The notes under the pieces are model-generated. The model saw nothing but the letters and a program-made list of their open reading frames with translations. It made no database searches and was not told the DNA's origin. The position numbers and the translations under genes were made by a program. A stretch of 64,000 nucleotides of DNA, from contig NZ_JAHKKG010000005.1 in NCBI RefSeq assembly GCF_018829635.1, positions 699,624 through 763,623 on the forward strand, written 5' to 3'. This DNA is from Paractinoplanes bogorensis (GTDB lineage: Bacteria; Actinomycetota; Actinomycetes; Mycobacteriales; Micromonosporaceae). Positions within the stretch are counted from its first letter, which is position 1, and the number at the start of each line of letters is the position of its first letter. Of this stretch, positions 15,807-26,263 are shown piece by piece.

Positions 15807-17063
15807 TCAGTTCGGTGACCGCTGTGGTGAAACCGGGCTCAGGGCCGCCTTGATCGGGGCCAGCTTGGCCGCGGCCTCGGCCACCTCGGCCTCCGGGTCG
15901 CTGTCCCAGACGATGCCGCCGCCGGCCCAGGCGTGCAGGCGGGCACCGTCGGCGGCGACCGTGCGGATGGTCAGGCCCAGGTCGAGGTGGCCGGGGCCGA
16001 TCCAGCCGACGGCGGCCATGCTGACGCCACGGCCGACCGGTTCGAGCCGGGCGATCTCGCCCAGCGCGGCGATCTTGGGGGCGCCGGTGACCGAGCCGCC
16101 GGGCATCAGGGCGCGCAGCAGGCCGGCCAGGTCGAGCCGGCCGGCGATCGGCGCCGACACGACCGACTCGGCCTGCCAGAGTCCGGACCACCGGCGTACG
16201 GCGAAAAGGTCTTGAACCTCGACCGGACCGACCCCGGGCAGACGGGCCAGGTCGTTGCGGGACAGGTCGACGATCATCACGTGCTCGGCGCGTTCCTTGG
16301 CCGAGGCGAGCAGCTCGCGGCGACCGGCGGCGGTGGCCGGACGGGTGCCCTTGATCGGGCGGGTGATGATCCGACCGTCGCGCACCTCGACCAGCGTCTC
16401 GGGCGACGCGGTGGCCAGAGCCCAGCCGGAACCGGCCAGAACGCCGCCGTAGCGCGCACCCGGCAACGCGGCCACCCGGCCCAGGGCCGGAAGGGGATCT
16501 CCCGTGTACGGCGCGCTGGTGTGCCCCACGACGTTGACCTGATAGACGTCACCGCGCCCGATCGCCTGCCGGACCTCCGACACCGCCGCGGCGTGCTCGT
16601 GCGGGGTCCACGACGGCGTCCACTCCCCCAGCGCGAAGTCTGAGGAAAATCCGGGCTCTGTCGGCCCAGAGTCGTGGGCATAGACAACTGCATAGACGTC
16701 CGGGATCGACGGCACCGGACTGGCCGCCCCGAGCGGCGCCCCGGCCATCACGGAACCGGCATCGGCCGACACGTAGAGTGCCGCTCCACAGATCGAGCCA
16801 GCGCCGGTCGGACAGACCTGGGTGGCCGTTCGGCCAATGTTTCGCACGCCCAGTCCGTTGTCCTCGAGGTACCCGGAGACAAGCTCTGCGGGGTCACCAC
16901 CGTCGCCCAGGAACCACTGGAAGCTTGCTGACGCTCGGTGACGGCCCAGGCAGGACGCCGGAGCGGCCGGCGGGCGAGCGAAAGGGGGTGTCGGATAGTG
17001 GCCGATCGACCGGCTTCCGTGGACCATCGGATACGAGGATTCTGTCAATGGCGACACCGTCAC
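15807..17063 (-). CDS. PabB-like chorismate-binding enzyme (aminodeoxychorismate synthase component I)
   Basis: Chorismate-utilising enzyme of 418 residues, similar to PabB. Key elements are YQVNVVGH, PIKGTRP, VDLSRNDLARL, PGGSVTGAPKIAALGEI and GGGIVWDSDPEAE, all part of the chorismate/magnesium site. The N-terminal domain is short and divergent. In the RG-x-Y-x-G segment the tyrosine is replaced (RGVSMAAVGWIG). No glutamine amidotransferase or lyase gene is adjacent, so it may act with a PabA encoded elsewhere, in folate or in p-aminobenzoate-derived secondary metabolism. An in-frame ATG at 17027 is an alternative start. Confidence 0.85.
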   Translation of the reverse strand: MTVSPLTESSYPMVHGSRSIGHYPTPPFARPPAAPASCLGRHRASASFQWFLGDGGDPAELVSGYLEDNGLGVRNIGRTATQVCPTGAGSICGAALYVSADAGSVMAGAPLGAASPVPSIPDVYAVVYAHDSGPTEPGFSSDFALGEWTPSWTPHEHAAAVSEVRQAIGRGDVYQVNVVGHTSAPYTGDPLPALGRVAALPGARYGGVLAGSGWALATASPETLVEVRDGRIITRPIKGTRPATAAGRRELLASAKERAEHVMIVDLSRNDLARLPGVGPVEVQDLFAVRRWSGLWQAESVVSAPIAGRLDLAGLLRALMPGGSVTGAPKIAALGEIARLEPVGRGVSMAAVGWIGPGHLDLGLTIRTVAADGARLHAWAGGGIVWDSDPEAEVAEAAAKLAPIKAALSPVSPQRSPN

Positions 17064-17152
17064 CCGCTCGATCCGTTGTCGTTCGATTTGAGGTAACGTC
17101 CGTCACCGTCGTTGTGAGTCATCACACAACCCCCCGACCGGAGCAACACACA

Positions 17153-17353
17153 ATGTGCCAGCACCTGAACCCCTGTCCCAGCGCAGACGCCATCGACCGG
17201 GAAGCCGCCAAGACCGTGGCGACCTGCCGCGAGCAAGGCTGGAGCCTGCTCTGCAACGGTGTCATCGTCTTCGAGGACACCGGCGAGATCCTGCCCGACG
17301 GCACCATGATCGAGCCACACCGGGGACCCGCCCGGCACGCTCTCGCGGCCTGA
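17153..17353 (+). CDS. DUF5999-type small conserved protein
   Basis: A 66-residue protein beginning MCQHLNPCPSADAIDREAA and ending after WSLLCNGVIVFEDTGEILPDG. I recognise it as the short actinobacterial DUF5999 family, widespread in Streptomyces and relatives, with no known function. The cysteines (C2, C8 and two more) may bind metal. The ATG at 17153 follows GGAG at about ten bases. It is divergent from the PabB-like gene, and the space between them holds the inverted repeat TTGTGA-N4-TCACAA. Confidence 0.78.
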   Translation: MCQHLNPCPSADAIDREAAKTVATCREQGWSLLCNGVIVFEDTGEILPDGTMIEPHRGPARHALAA

Positions 17354-17496
17354 CCTGAGAGGCCCCTGAGAGGCCGTTGAGAGAGCCCGGAACGCGGCGG
17401 CGCCGAAACCCGACTCAGCTACCGAGCGTAGTCGAACGATACCCCCGCCGACCCGGGCGAGGCGCGCCCAGCGGGCCGGACGCGCCTCACGTGACC

Positions 17497-20301
<2,805 letters not shown>

Positions 20302-20364
20302 GAGACGGCTCCTAAGAGAGGTCGACTAATCGGCCTCCCCCTCTGTCACGCCGCGGGCAAGCGG

Positions 20365-20475
20365 ATGCTCCAGAGTCGTCTGCCCACGCGGTCCTTTTGC
20401 CTGAGAGGTTCCGGGGAGGATTTGCCCCTTCGGCGCCGAGATGAACCCTCGGTCTCTCCCGCATGGCTGGCACCC
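20365..20475 (-). promoter_or_regulatory. Glycine riboswitch upstream of gcvP
   Basis: Read on the minus strand the leader contains CGGGAGAGACC, GCGCCGAAGGGGCAA, CCGGAACCTCTCAGGCAAAA, GGACCGCG and ACTCTGGAG in order. These are the conserved elements of a glycine aptamer, including the binding core and the 3' closing segment. One full aptamer is visible; a second tandem aptamer is not evident in the about 65 bases that remain before gcvP, so it is probably a singlet. It would couple gcvP expression to intracellular glycine. Confidence 0.93.
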
Positions 20476-20522
20476 AACCTACCAGCGATCATGGAAGGGG
20501 CCGCTATCTCTAGGGTGGGGTT

Positions 20523-21518
20523 GTGACCTACACCCCCGCGGGCGACCGCTACGACACCATGCCCTACCGGCGGACCGGGCGAAGCGGGCTCAAGCTGCCC
20601 GTCATCTCGCTCGGGCTGTGGCACAACTTCGGCCACGAGCGTCCCTGGCAGCGCCAGCGCGACATCGTGCGCCGCGCGTTCGACCTCGGCGTCACCCACT
20701 TCGACCTGGCCAACAACTACGGCCCGCCGCCCGGCAGCGCCGAGGAGAACTTCGGCCGGATCCTCGGCACCGACCTCAAGGCGTACCGCGACGAGATCGT
20801 CGTGTCGACCAAGGCCGGCTACGACATGTGGCCCGGCCCGTACGGCGACTTCGGCTCCCGCAAATACCTGGTCAGCTCGCTCGACCAGTCGCTGAAGCGG
20901 CTCGGCCTCGACTACGTCGACATCTTCTACCACCACCGGCCCGACCCGGAGACCCCGCTCGAGGAGACCATGGGCGCCCTCGACGCCGTGGTCCGCGCGG
21001 GCAAGGCCCAGTACGTCGGCCTGTCCAACTACAACTCGGAGCAGACGGCGGCCGCCGCGGCCATTCTGCGCGAGCTGGGCACACCGCTGCTCATCCACCA
21101 GCCGTCCTATTCGATCCTCAACCGCTGGATCGAGAAGGACAACCTGCTCGACACCCTGTCCTCCGCCGGAGCGGGTTGCATCGCCTACAGCCCGCTGCAG
21201 CAGGGCCTGCTGACCGACCGCTATCTCGGTGGCATTCCCGACGACTCCCGGGTCCGCACGAGCCGTTTCCTCAACGAGGACGCCCTCGACAACCAGACCC
21301 TCGGACGCATTCACGCGCTCAACGACATCGCCAAGCGCCGCAACCAGTCCCTGGCCCAGATGGCCCTCGCCTGGGCGCTGCGCGACGAGCGCATGACCAG
21401 CGTCATCATCGGCGCCAGCAGTGTCGAACAGCTCGAGAACAACGTCGCCACCATCGCCCACCTGGCCCTTTCCGAGGCCGAGACCGGCGATATCGACGGG
21501 ACTGTTCTCGACCTCTGA
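20523..21518 (+). CDS. Aldo/keto reductase, YghZ (L-glyceraldehyde 3-phosphate reductase) type
   Basis: NADPH-dependent TIM-barrel reductase, 331 residues, very like E. coli YghZ along its whole length: SLGLWHNFGH, FDLANNYGPPPGSAEENFGR, STKAGYDMWPGPYG, YVDIFYHHRPD and SVIIGAS. The tetrad residues are visible (D and Y in FDLANNY, K in STKAG, H in YHHR). YghZ-type enzymes reduce L-glyceraldehyde 3-phosphate and other reactive aldehydes such as methylglyoxal. The start is GTG at 20523, after TAGGGTGGGG. It is divergent from the glycine riboswitch and followed after 14 bases by the nucleotidyltransferase pair. Confidence 0.93.
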   Translation: MTYTPAGDRYDTMPYRRTGRSGLKLPVISLGLWHNFGHERPWQRQRDIVRRAFDLGVTHFDLANNYGPPPGSAEENFGRILGTDLKAYRDEIVVSTKAGYDMWPGPYGDFGSRKYLVSSLDQSLKRLGLDYVDIFYHHRPDPETPLEETMGALDAVVRAGKAQYVGLSNYNSEQTAAAAAILRELGTPLLIHQPSYSILNRWIEKDNLLDTLSSAGAGCIAYSPLQQGLLTDRYLGGIPDDSRVRTSRFLNEDALDNQTLGRIHALNDIAKRRNQSLAQMALAWALRDERMTSVIIGASSVEQLENNVATIAHLALSEAETGDIDGTVLDL

Positions 21519-21532
21519 CCTATCGTCACCGC

Positions 21533-22195
21533 ATGATCGAACACACGATCCTCGGCGTCGTGGTCGGTTCCCGGGCCTACGGACTCTCCGGCCCCGATTC
21601 CGACCACGACCGCCGGGGCGTGTTCGCCGCACCGACCCGCGCGTTCTGGAGCCTCGACAAACCGCCCACCAATTTCGACGGCCCGCTCCCCGAACAGTTC
21701 TCGTGGGAGATCGAACGCTTCTGCACGCTCGCCCTGCAGGCCAATCCGACCGTCCTCGAAGTGCTCTGGTCGCCGCTGGTGGAAACGCAGACCTGGGCCG
21801 GTTCGGAACTGTTGTCCGTGCGGCACGCCTTCCTCTCGCGAAAGGTCGCTTCCACGTACGGCGAATACGCGCGCGACCAGCTCACCAAGGTCGCGTCCCG
21901 CCGCGAACGCACCGGCGAGACCAACTGGAAACAGGCCATGCACATGATCCGGCTGCTGATGGCCGGCGCCCACGTCCTTTCCACCGGCGAAGTGCTGGTC
22001 GACGTCACCCACACCCGCGAACCCCTGCTCGCCATCCGGCGCGGCGACCTTTCCTGGGACGCGGTCGTCGACCAGGCCACCACATTGCAGGCCGCCCTCT
22101 CCGCCGCCGCGACGACCACGGCCCTGCCCGCCGATCCGGATCGCGACACCATCAATCAACTGCTTTCCCGCGTACGGGAAAAGGGGCTGGAATGA
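21533..22195 (+). CDS. RlaP-type DNA polymerase beta-superfamily nucleotidyltransferase 1
   Basis: A 220-residue predicted nucleotidyltransferase of the RlaP family (RNA-ligase-associated Pol-beta protein). The core motif is GSRAYGLSGPDSDHD at residues 12-26, giving the GS helix plus the D22/D24/D26 metal ligands. FWSLDKPP and EVLWSPLVET are further family segments. RlaP members are often next to RNA ligases and other RNA-repair genes; none is seen here. The stop overlaps the start of a second, diverged copy. The ATG at 21533 is the only good start. Confidence 0.82.
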   Translation: MIEHTILGVVVGSRAYGLSGPDSDHDRRGVFAAPTRAFWSLDKPPTNFDGPLPEQFSWEIERFCTLALQANPTVLEVLWSPLVETQTWAGSELLSVRHAFLSRKVASTYGEYARDQLTKVASRRERTGETNWKQAMHMIRLLMAGAHVLSTGEVLVDVTHTREPLLAIRRGDLSWDAVVDQATTLQAALSAAATTTALPADPDRDTINQLLSRVREKGLE

Positions 22196-22944
22196 CGACC
22201 ACCGTGCCCACCTGGTCGGCCGAAGTCGTGGCCGAACTCCCCTATCCGGTCGTGTTCGCCACAGTCAGCGGTGCCCACCTCTACGGATTCGCGTCGGTCG
22301 ACTCCGACCTCGACCTGCGCGCCGCCCACATCCTGCCCGCGGCCGAAGTGGTCGGCCTGCACACCGGCCCCGAAACGGTCTCGAACTCGGGAATCCGCGA
22401 CGGCGTGGAACTCGACGTCGTCTCCCACGACCTGCGCAAATTCGCCCGCCTGCTGAACAGCCGCAACGGCTACGTCCTCGAGCAGTTGCTGTCCCCGCTG
22501 GTCGTCACCACCACTCCCCTGCACGCTGCGCTGGTGGAATTGGCGCCGTCGTTCATCACGTCCGGGCACGCCCACCACTACCTGGGGTTCGCCACCTCGC
22601 AGGAGAAGCTGTTCACCCAGACCGGCGGACTCAAGCCGGCCCTGTACTGGTTGCGCGTCCTGCTGACCGGCATCCACCTGATGCGTACCGGTTCCCTCGA
22701 GACAGATCTGGGGCTGCTCGGGTCGTCGCTGCCCTATGTGCGGTCGCTGATCGACCTGAAGCGCTCGGCCGAGAAGGGCCCGTTCCCGTCTGATCTGGAA
22801 ACGCAGCTCCGCTCGGACGCGGCCGCATTGCGCATCGAGCTGGAATCGGCGCGGGACAGTTCCGCCCTCCCCGCACATCCGCCGGCCGAGGCGGTCGAAG
22901 CGCTGCACGATCTGGTGGTCCGGACCCGGCTCGCCACCGCCTGA
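22192..22944 (+). CDS. RlaP-type nucleotidyltransferase 2
   Basis: A 250-residue paralogue of the upstream gene, translationally coupled through ATGA. The active-site stretch is SGAHLYGFASVDSDLDLR: the acidic triad D37/D39/D41 is kept, but the canonical GS is replaced by SGAH, so substrate binding may differ. EQLLSPLVV corresponds to EVLWSPLVE in copy 1, and LKPALYWLRVLLTGIHLM to the helix that follows. Two tandem, diverged copies suggest a heteromeric or two-step activity. The substrate is not known. Confidence 0.8.
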   Translation: MTTTVPTWSAEVVAELPYPVVFATVSGAHLYGFASVDSDLDLRAAHILPAAEVVGLHTGPETVSNSGIRDGVELDVVSHDLRKFARLLNSRNGYVLEQLLSPLVVTTTPLHAALVELAPSFITSGHAHHYLGFATSQEKLFTQTGGLKPALYWLRVLLTGIHLMRTGSLETDLGLLGSSLPYVRSLIDLKRSAEKGPFPSDLETQLRSDAAALRIELESARDSSALPAHPPAEAVEALHDLVVRTRLATA

Positions 22945-23131
22945 GCGTCGCGTCATGGGTTCGCCGTCGGTCGGGCGGTGCGCTTTGGGTTCGCGTCCGG
23001 TGTTTGGCTCGCCATCAGACGGGCGTCGTATCTCGATACCGGGGGTGAATGGTTGACGGCCTCACGGCGTACGGGAAACGGTGTTGTGCTCGTCGCCTTT
23101 GGATTTTGTGGTGTGCGGCTCCGCCGCTAAG

Positions 23132-23148
23132 GCATCCTAGGAGGCTAG
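23132..23148. repeat. TCCTAGGA intergenic motif, copy 3
   Basis: GCATCCTAGGAGGCTAG in the 243-base space between the nucleotidyltransferase pair and the next gene. It follows the hairpin GCGGCTCCGCCGC and TAAG, and shares TAAGGCATCCTAGGA with copy 1. The rest of 22945-23187 shows direct repeats of GGGTTCGC (22969, 22987 area) but no gene. Confidence 0.5.
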
Positions 23149-23187
23149 GAGTTATGTTTGCGGCGGGTGTCGGTTTACCCTGATCAC

Positions 23188-23529
23188 ATGTCCGCCGCTG
23201 TTCGTACGCCTGTTCACCTCGCCCGGCCCCACCGGCCGGTGCTCGTGGCGGGCACGCTGACGGAATTGCGCGGCCCGACGAGCGGATTCGTCGAGCTGCC
23301 GTTGCGCCTTTGGTGGGGCCCGCAGCGCGCATTCGATCTGAGCGAGCCGACAATGCTCACCTGGATGTACGAGAACGTGCTGCGCGAGGCCATTCGCGTC
23401 GAGGAACTGCGCGAGCATCTGCACGGCCCGACCCTGATCCGGGTGTGGGGCGAGCTCAACCTCCCCCGCGGCGTGCGCCTGGCCTGGGAAGCACGTCACC
23501 CCCGCCTGCGGCTCCCCGTAACTGTCTAG
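23188..23529 (+). CDS. Conserved actinobacterial hypothetical protein
   Basis: A 113-residue protein from the ATG at 23188. It belongs to a family I recall from many Streptomyces and Micromonosporaceae genomes, with the pattern RPVLVAGTLTEL, VELPLRLWW, MYENVLREA and LPRGVRLAWEARHP. It has no membrane segment and no known function; a small transcription-associated role has sometimes been proposed, but nothing here supports one. An upstream GTG/ATG at 23158 adds ten residues without improving the match. Its TAG stop lies in the first unit of a 36-38-base tandem repeat. Confidence 0.72.
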   Translation: MSAAVRTPVHLARPHRPVLVAGTLTELRGPTSGFVELPLRLWWGPQRAFDLSEPTMLTWMYENVLREAIRVEELREHLHGPTLIRVWGELNLPRGVRLAWEARHPRLRLPVTV

Positions 23530-23668
23530 TTCAGTTCGTCACCCGGCGCCCCCGCCTGGTTGTCCAGCTCAGCGCGTGACCCGGCGCCTCCCCTGGCTGT
23601 CCAGTTCAGCGCGTGACTCAGCGCCTCCCTGGCTGTCCAGCTCAGCTGGTCACCCAGCGCCGGACCAG
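23526..23668. repeat. 36-38-bp tandem repeat between two convergent genes
   Basis: Three full units and one partial: 23526-23563, 23564-23600, 23601-23636 and from 23637. Each reads roughly CCAGYTCAGCGCGTGACCC followed by GGCGCCTCCCCTGGCTGT. Units differ at several bases, so the array is not recent. The first unit contains the TAG stop of the plus-strand gene and the last contains the TGA stop of the minus-strand DUF1801 gene; the middle units are extra copies of the DUF1801 gene's end. Confidence 0.75.
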
Positions 23669-24016
23669 TTCCTTGACCTCGGCTTCGTGCTCGGCCACGA
23701 ACTCGAGGCCGGGAAAGTCGACGACGGCCCGATCCGGGGCGGGCCAGGTCATCAGGCCGGACGGGTCGTCGAAGGTGAAGCCGGCGCTGTCGGCCCGGAC
23801 CTTCGCGCCGCGATGGAAGATCAGCTGCAGCCGGCCGCGGGGCTGCAGACGAAACGTCACCCGGTCCTCGCCGTCGTAGCGGAAGCTCGGCGCGTTCCAC
23901 TTGATGTGCTCGCTGATCCCCGGGTCGGCGGCCAGGATCACCGCCCGGAGCCGCAGCACGCCGTCCTTGAGCGGGTGCTGCAGGTCAGCCAGATACTCTT
24001 CGACGTCCGCCGGCAA
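23642..24016 (-). CDS. DUF1801-domain protein
   Basis: A protein of about 124 residues with the DUF1801 fold: VEEYLADLQHPLKDGVLRLR, ISEHIKWNAPSFRYDGEDRV, LQLIFHRGAK and FPGLEFVAEHEAEVKELVRRW. Family members begin close to the VEEYLADL segment, so the gene appears complete with a TTG start at 24016, preceded on the minus strand by GGTGGGAG. No ATG or GTG is available in frame near that point; the frame stays open much further upstream but there it runs through the remains of another gene. Function unknown. Confidence 0.75.
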   Translation of the reverse strand: MPADVEEYLADLQHPLKDGVLRLRAVILAADPGISEHIKWNAPSFRYDGEDRVTFRLQPRGRLQLIFHRGAKVRADSAGFTFDDPSGLMTWPAPDRAVVDFPGLEFVAEHEAEVKELVRRWVTS

Positions 24017-24038
24017 TCGGGGGCTCCCACCTGGTCGG

Positions 24039-24510
24039 ATGGACTTGCATCGGTTTACCAGCTCATTCGCGCCATGCGGCGCTCCCAGGCACTGGCGGCA
24101 CTGGACGCGATCATGAGCCTGGGGTGGGACACACGCTACTTCTCCTCCGACTCCCGGTGGGGGTCCCGGGCTGGAGATGGCGGCCGGGGTGTTCGGGCGG
24201 GCCTTCGACCACGAGTCGGTGATGAGCCCATGCCGAGACGACGTCTTCGCGGGCAGCGTGAACGAGCCCGCGTTCACCGGCGGCGACGGCTTCCTGGAGG
24301 CCACCGTCGTCCTGCGGCGGCACACCGGCTACGACCGCTGGCATTGCGGCGAGGTCGACCAGCCCGACGGCGATGACCGACAGCGCCGGGTGGTTGTTCC
24401 CGATGCTGCTCGACGAAACCGGCCACGAGTGCGGGCGCTTCGCCGAGGCCTGCAACAAGACCGAGATTTTCGCCCACACGCCGCTCACCGCCACCATCGG
24501 TGTCCGCGAC
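24039..24510 (+). pseudogene. Decayed member of an uncharacterised actinobacterial family (copy A)
   Basis: Three reading frames together spell one protein. Frame one gives LGWDTRYFSSDSRWG; after a G inserted in GGGGG (near 24160) the next frame gives LEMAAGVFGRAFDHESVMSP, VNEPAF and GYDRWHCGEVDQPDGDD; a further shift near 24375 gives AGWLFPMLLDETG, FAEACNK and TEIFAHTPL. The order matches a family I recall from Streptomyces (DSRWxPGxEMASM ... RGFDHESPMSP ... DDRWHxGxIDFP ... LNPDVxLxDLAEIGYP), of unknown function. The segment between EMA and RAFDHES also looks shortened. It is related to copy B at 35094-35440. Confidence 0.65.
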
Positions 24511-24603
24511 CGCGATGCTGAGCAGGACCGCGCTGGTGAGGTGGGCGACAAACGACGATGTGGAGATCAGCGTAGGCCGTCGACAGCAACGACGGCATGG
24601 CGT

Positions 24604-25053
24604 TCACTTGGCGAGACGCGTCATCAGCCGGCCCATGAGGGTTTTCGCCCACGGGTGGTACCGGGTGTTCTGGAACGCCGTCACGGTCCAGGTGGATCCG
24701 TCACGGCGCAGGACCGTGGTGTTGGTCGAGAGCCGCTTGGCCGACGGTGTCGCCCGGTTCCTCTGCCACCGCATGATGATTCCGGCCCGCTGGACGACGA
24801 CCGCGGTGTCGGGGTCGGGGAAGTGCACGGCACGTTCGACCACGGCCAGCCGGGAACCCTTCATGATTCCGGCGAAGAGGGGCTGGTGACCGTCGGCGAT
24901 CTCCTGCCGCCCGGTCATGACAGTGCCGTCGAACGCCACGTAGGTCGCGTCCGCCGCATGAAGAGCGGCGTACGCGTCGGCGTCGCCGTCACGCCAGCAG
25001 GATTCGAGGGCGGTCAGCAGATCGAGGACGTCCGGGTGGGCGGTGGTGGTCAT
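24604..25053 (-). CDS. SnoaL/NTF2-like protein, SgcJ/EcaC type
   Basis: A 149-residue cone-shaped NTF2-fold protein. The pattern LLTALESCWRDGDADAYAALHAADATYVAFDG, followed by GRQEIADGH and DGSTWTVTAFQNTR, matches the SgcJ/EcaC/DUF4440 group, which contains small oxidoreductases, isomerases and proteins of unknown function. It is divergent from a MarR regulator with only about 70 bases between, and a 7-base inverted repeat in that space is a likely MarR operator. The ATG at 25053 follows AGGAGCGC at correct distance. Confidence 0.84.
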   Translation of the reverse strand: MTTTAHPDVLDLLTALESCWRDGDADAYAALHAADATYVAFDGTVMTGRQEIADGHQPLFAGIMKGSRLAVVERAVHFPDPDTAVVVQRAGIIMRWQRNRATPSAKRLSTNTTVLRRDGSTWTVTAFQNTRYHPWAKTLMGRLMTRLAK

Positions 25054-25070
25054 CGGGCGCTCCTGATTTA

Positions 25071-25108
25071 CTTAGATCCAGCGTACTAATTACTACGGCG
25101 AATCTAAG
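25071..25108. promoter_or_regulatory. Putative MarR operator between divergent genes
   Basis: CTTAGAT at 25071-25077 is repeated inverted as ATCTAAG at 25102-25108. Between them lies GTACTAATTAC, an AT-rich near-palindrome that stands out in this GC-rich DNA and could hold -10 boxes for both directions. The location between an NTF2-like gene and a MarR gene fits an autoregulated operator. Confidence 0.55.
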
Positions 25109-25122
25109 CATTGGACGTACGA

Positions 25123-25569
25123 GTGTCAACAGCGGATGAAACCCACCTCGGCCGGGACCTCAGCAGCGCGGTGATCCTGTATCACCAGGCCGTGGCGGCC
25201 CGCGTCGGCTTGTCCGCGGGCGACCTCAAGACGCTCGAACTGATCGGCACGCACGGGCCGTTCAGTGCGAGCGAACTGGCTCGTCGCACCGGCCTCACCG
25301 CCGCGGGGATCACCAGCGTCATCGCCCGGCTCGCCCGCGGCGGCCACGTCGTGCGAGAGACCGATCCCACCGATCGCCGGCGCGCCGTGATCCGGGCTGC
25401 GGACACCGACCATCCGGAGCTCGCCGAGGTGTTCACCCGCCTCGGCGCCGCGCTCGGCGGAGTCATCACCGACTACGACCCGGCACAGCGCGCTGCGATC
25501 GTGAGCTACCTGCGCCGCATGATCGACGTTCTGCGCGAGCAGACGATCCTGATCGGACCCCAGCCCTAG
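25123..25569 (+). CDS. MarR-family transcriptional regulator
   Basis: A 148-residue winged-helix regulator. The DNA-binding part is LKTLELIGTHGPFSASELARRTGLTAAGITSVIARLARGGHV, followed by the wing RETDPTDRRRAVIR, a classical MarR signature. The GTG at 25123 is preferred; a TTG at 25111 is also in frame. It probably represses itself and the divergent NTF2-like gene, with a small molecule as inducer. Confidence 0.9.
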   Translation: MSTADETHLGRDLSSAVILYHQAVAARVGLSAGDLKTLELIGTHGPFSASELARRTGLTAAGITSVIARLARGGHVVRETDPTDRRRAVIRAADTDHPELAEVFTRLGAALGGVITDYDPAQRAAIVSYLRRMIDVLREQTILIGPQP

Positions 25570-25599
25570 CCAGTGCGCCAGTTTCACTAGGCTGACGCG

Positions 25600-26253
25600 A
25601 TGGGCCGCGTCGACGACTTCTACTCCGAGGTGGCCCGGGTCGCGCTGACGGTGGCGGCCGAGCACGGGTTCGTCCTCGGCGGTGGGTTCGCCTGGCTGGT
25701 CAACGGGCTTGTTCAGCGCCCGACCGAGGATGTCGACCTGTTCACCGACGCGGCCGGTGGGGTGGCCCGGGCCGCGGACGAGGTGGCGGCGGCGTTGCGG
25801 TTGGCCGGCTACCGCGTCGTACGGGAAGAAGGGGATGAGCTCTTCGAAGGCATGGACGAGGACCTGCAGGAATTCCTGGTCGCCACGGATGATCAGGCGC
25901 TGCGGCTCACGCTCTGCCGCCTCGACCGGCACCGCACGCCGGTGGTGATGGAGCTCGGGCCGGTCATGCACCTCGACGACCTGGTCGCGACCAAGGTGGC
26001 GGCCCTGGTCAACCGGCGTGAGGTGCGCGACTACATCGATGTGGCGGCCGCGCTCGAACGGTATCCGCTGCACGATCTGCTGGCGCTCGCCCGGAACGCC
26101 GACCCGGCGCTCGACCCGGAAGACATCGCCGACGCGGGACGTTATCTGGATCGGCTCGACGATGCCCGGTTCACGCTCTACGGGCTCAGCCGGCGACAAA
26201 TCCTCGACCTGCGGGAACGCCTCGCACCATGGCCGCGCACGTCCTCCATATGA
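25600..26253 (+). CDS. AbiEii/AbiGii-type nucleotidyltransferase, no partner gene
   Basis: A 217-residue protein with the nucleotidyltransferase motif of the AbiEii toxin family: GGGFAWLVNGLVQRPTEDVDLF at 27-48, containing GG, and D44/D46 as metal ligands; LDDLVATKVAALVNRREVRDYIDVAA is the typical second segment. AbiEii toxins are usually encoded with the AbiEi antitoxin and act in abortive infection. No AbiEi-like helix-turn-helix gene is adjacent, so it may be a solitary enzyme with a different role. Ends ten bases before the helicase gene on the same strand. Confidence 0.8.
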   Translation: MGRVDDFYSEVARVALTVAAEHGFVLGGGFAWLVNGLVQRPTEDVDLFTDAAGGVARAADEVAAALRLAGYRVVREEGDELFEGMDEDLQEFLVATDDQALRLTLCRLDRHRTPVVMELGPVMHLDDLVATKVAALVNRREVRDYIDVAAALERYPLHDLLALARNADPALDPEDIADAGRYLDRLDDARFTLYGLSRRQILDLRERLAPWPRTSSI

Positions 26254-26263
26254 TTGACGGACC

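Noticed and set aside
17112..17129. TTGTGA-GTCA-TCACAA as a CRP-type operator
   Set aside because: The spacer is four bases instead of the six of TGTGA-N6-TCACA, so only a generic inverted repeat can be claimed.
17360..17396. Three short GAGAGGCC-like repeats after the DUF5999 gene
   Set aside because: Units are too short and few to be separated from chance in GC-rich DNA.
23526..23668. CRISPR array
   Set aside because: Units are contiguous with no unique spacers and there are no cas genes.
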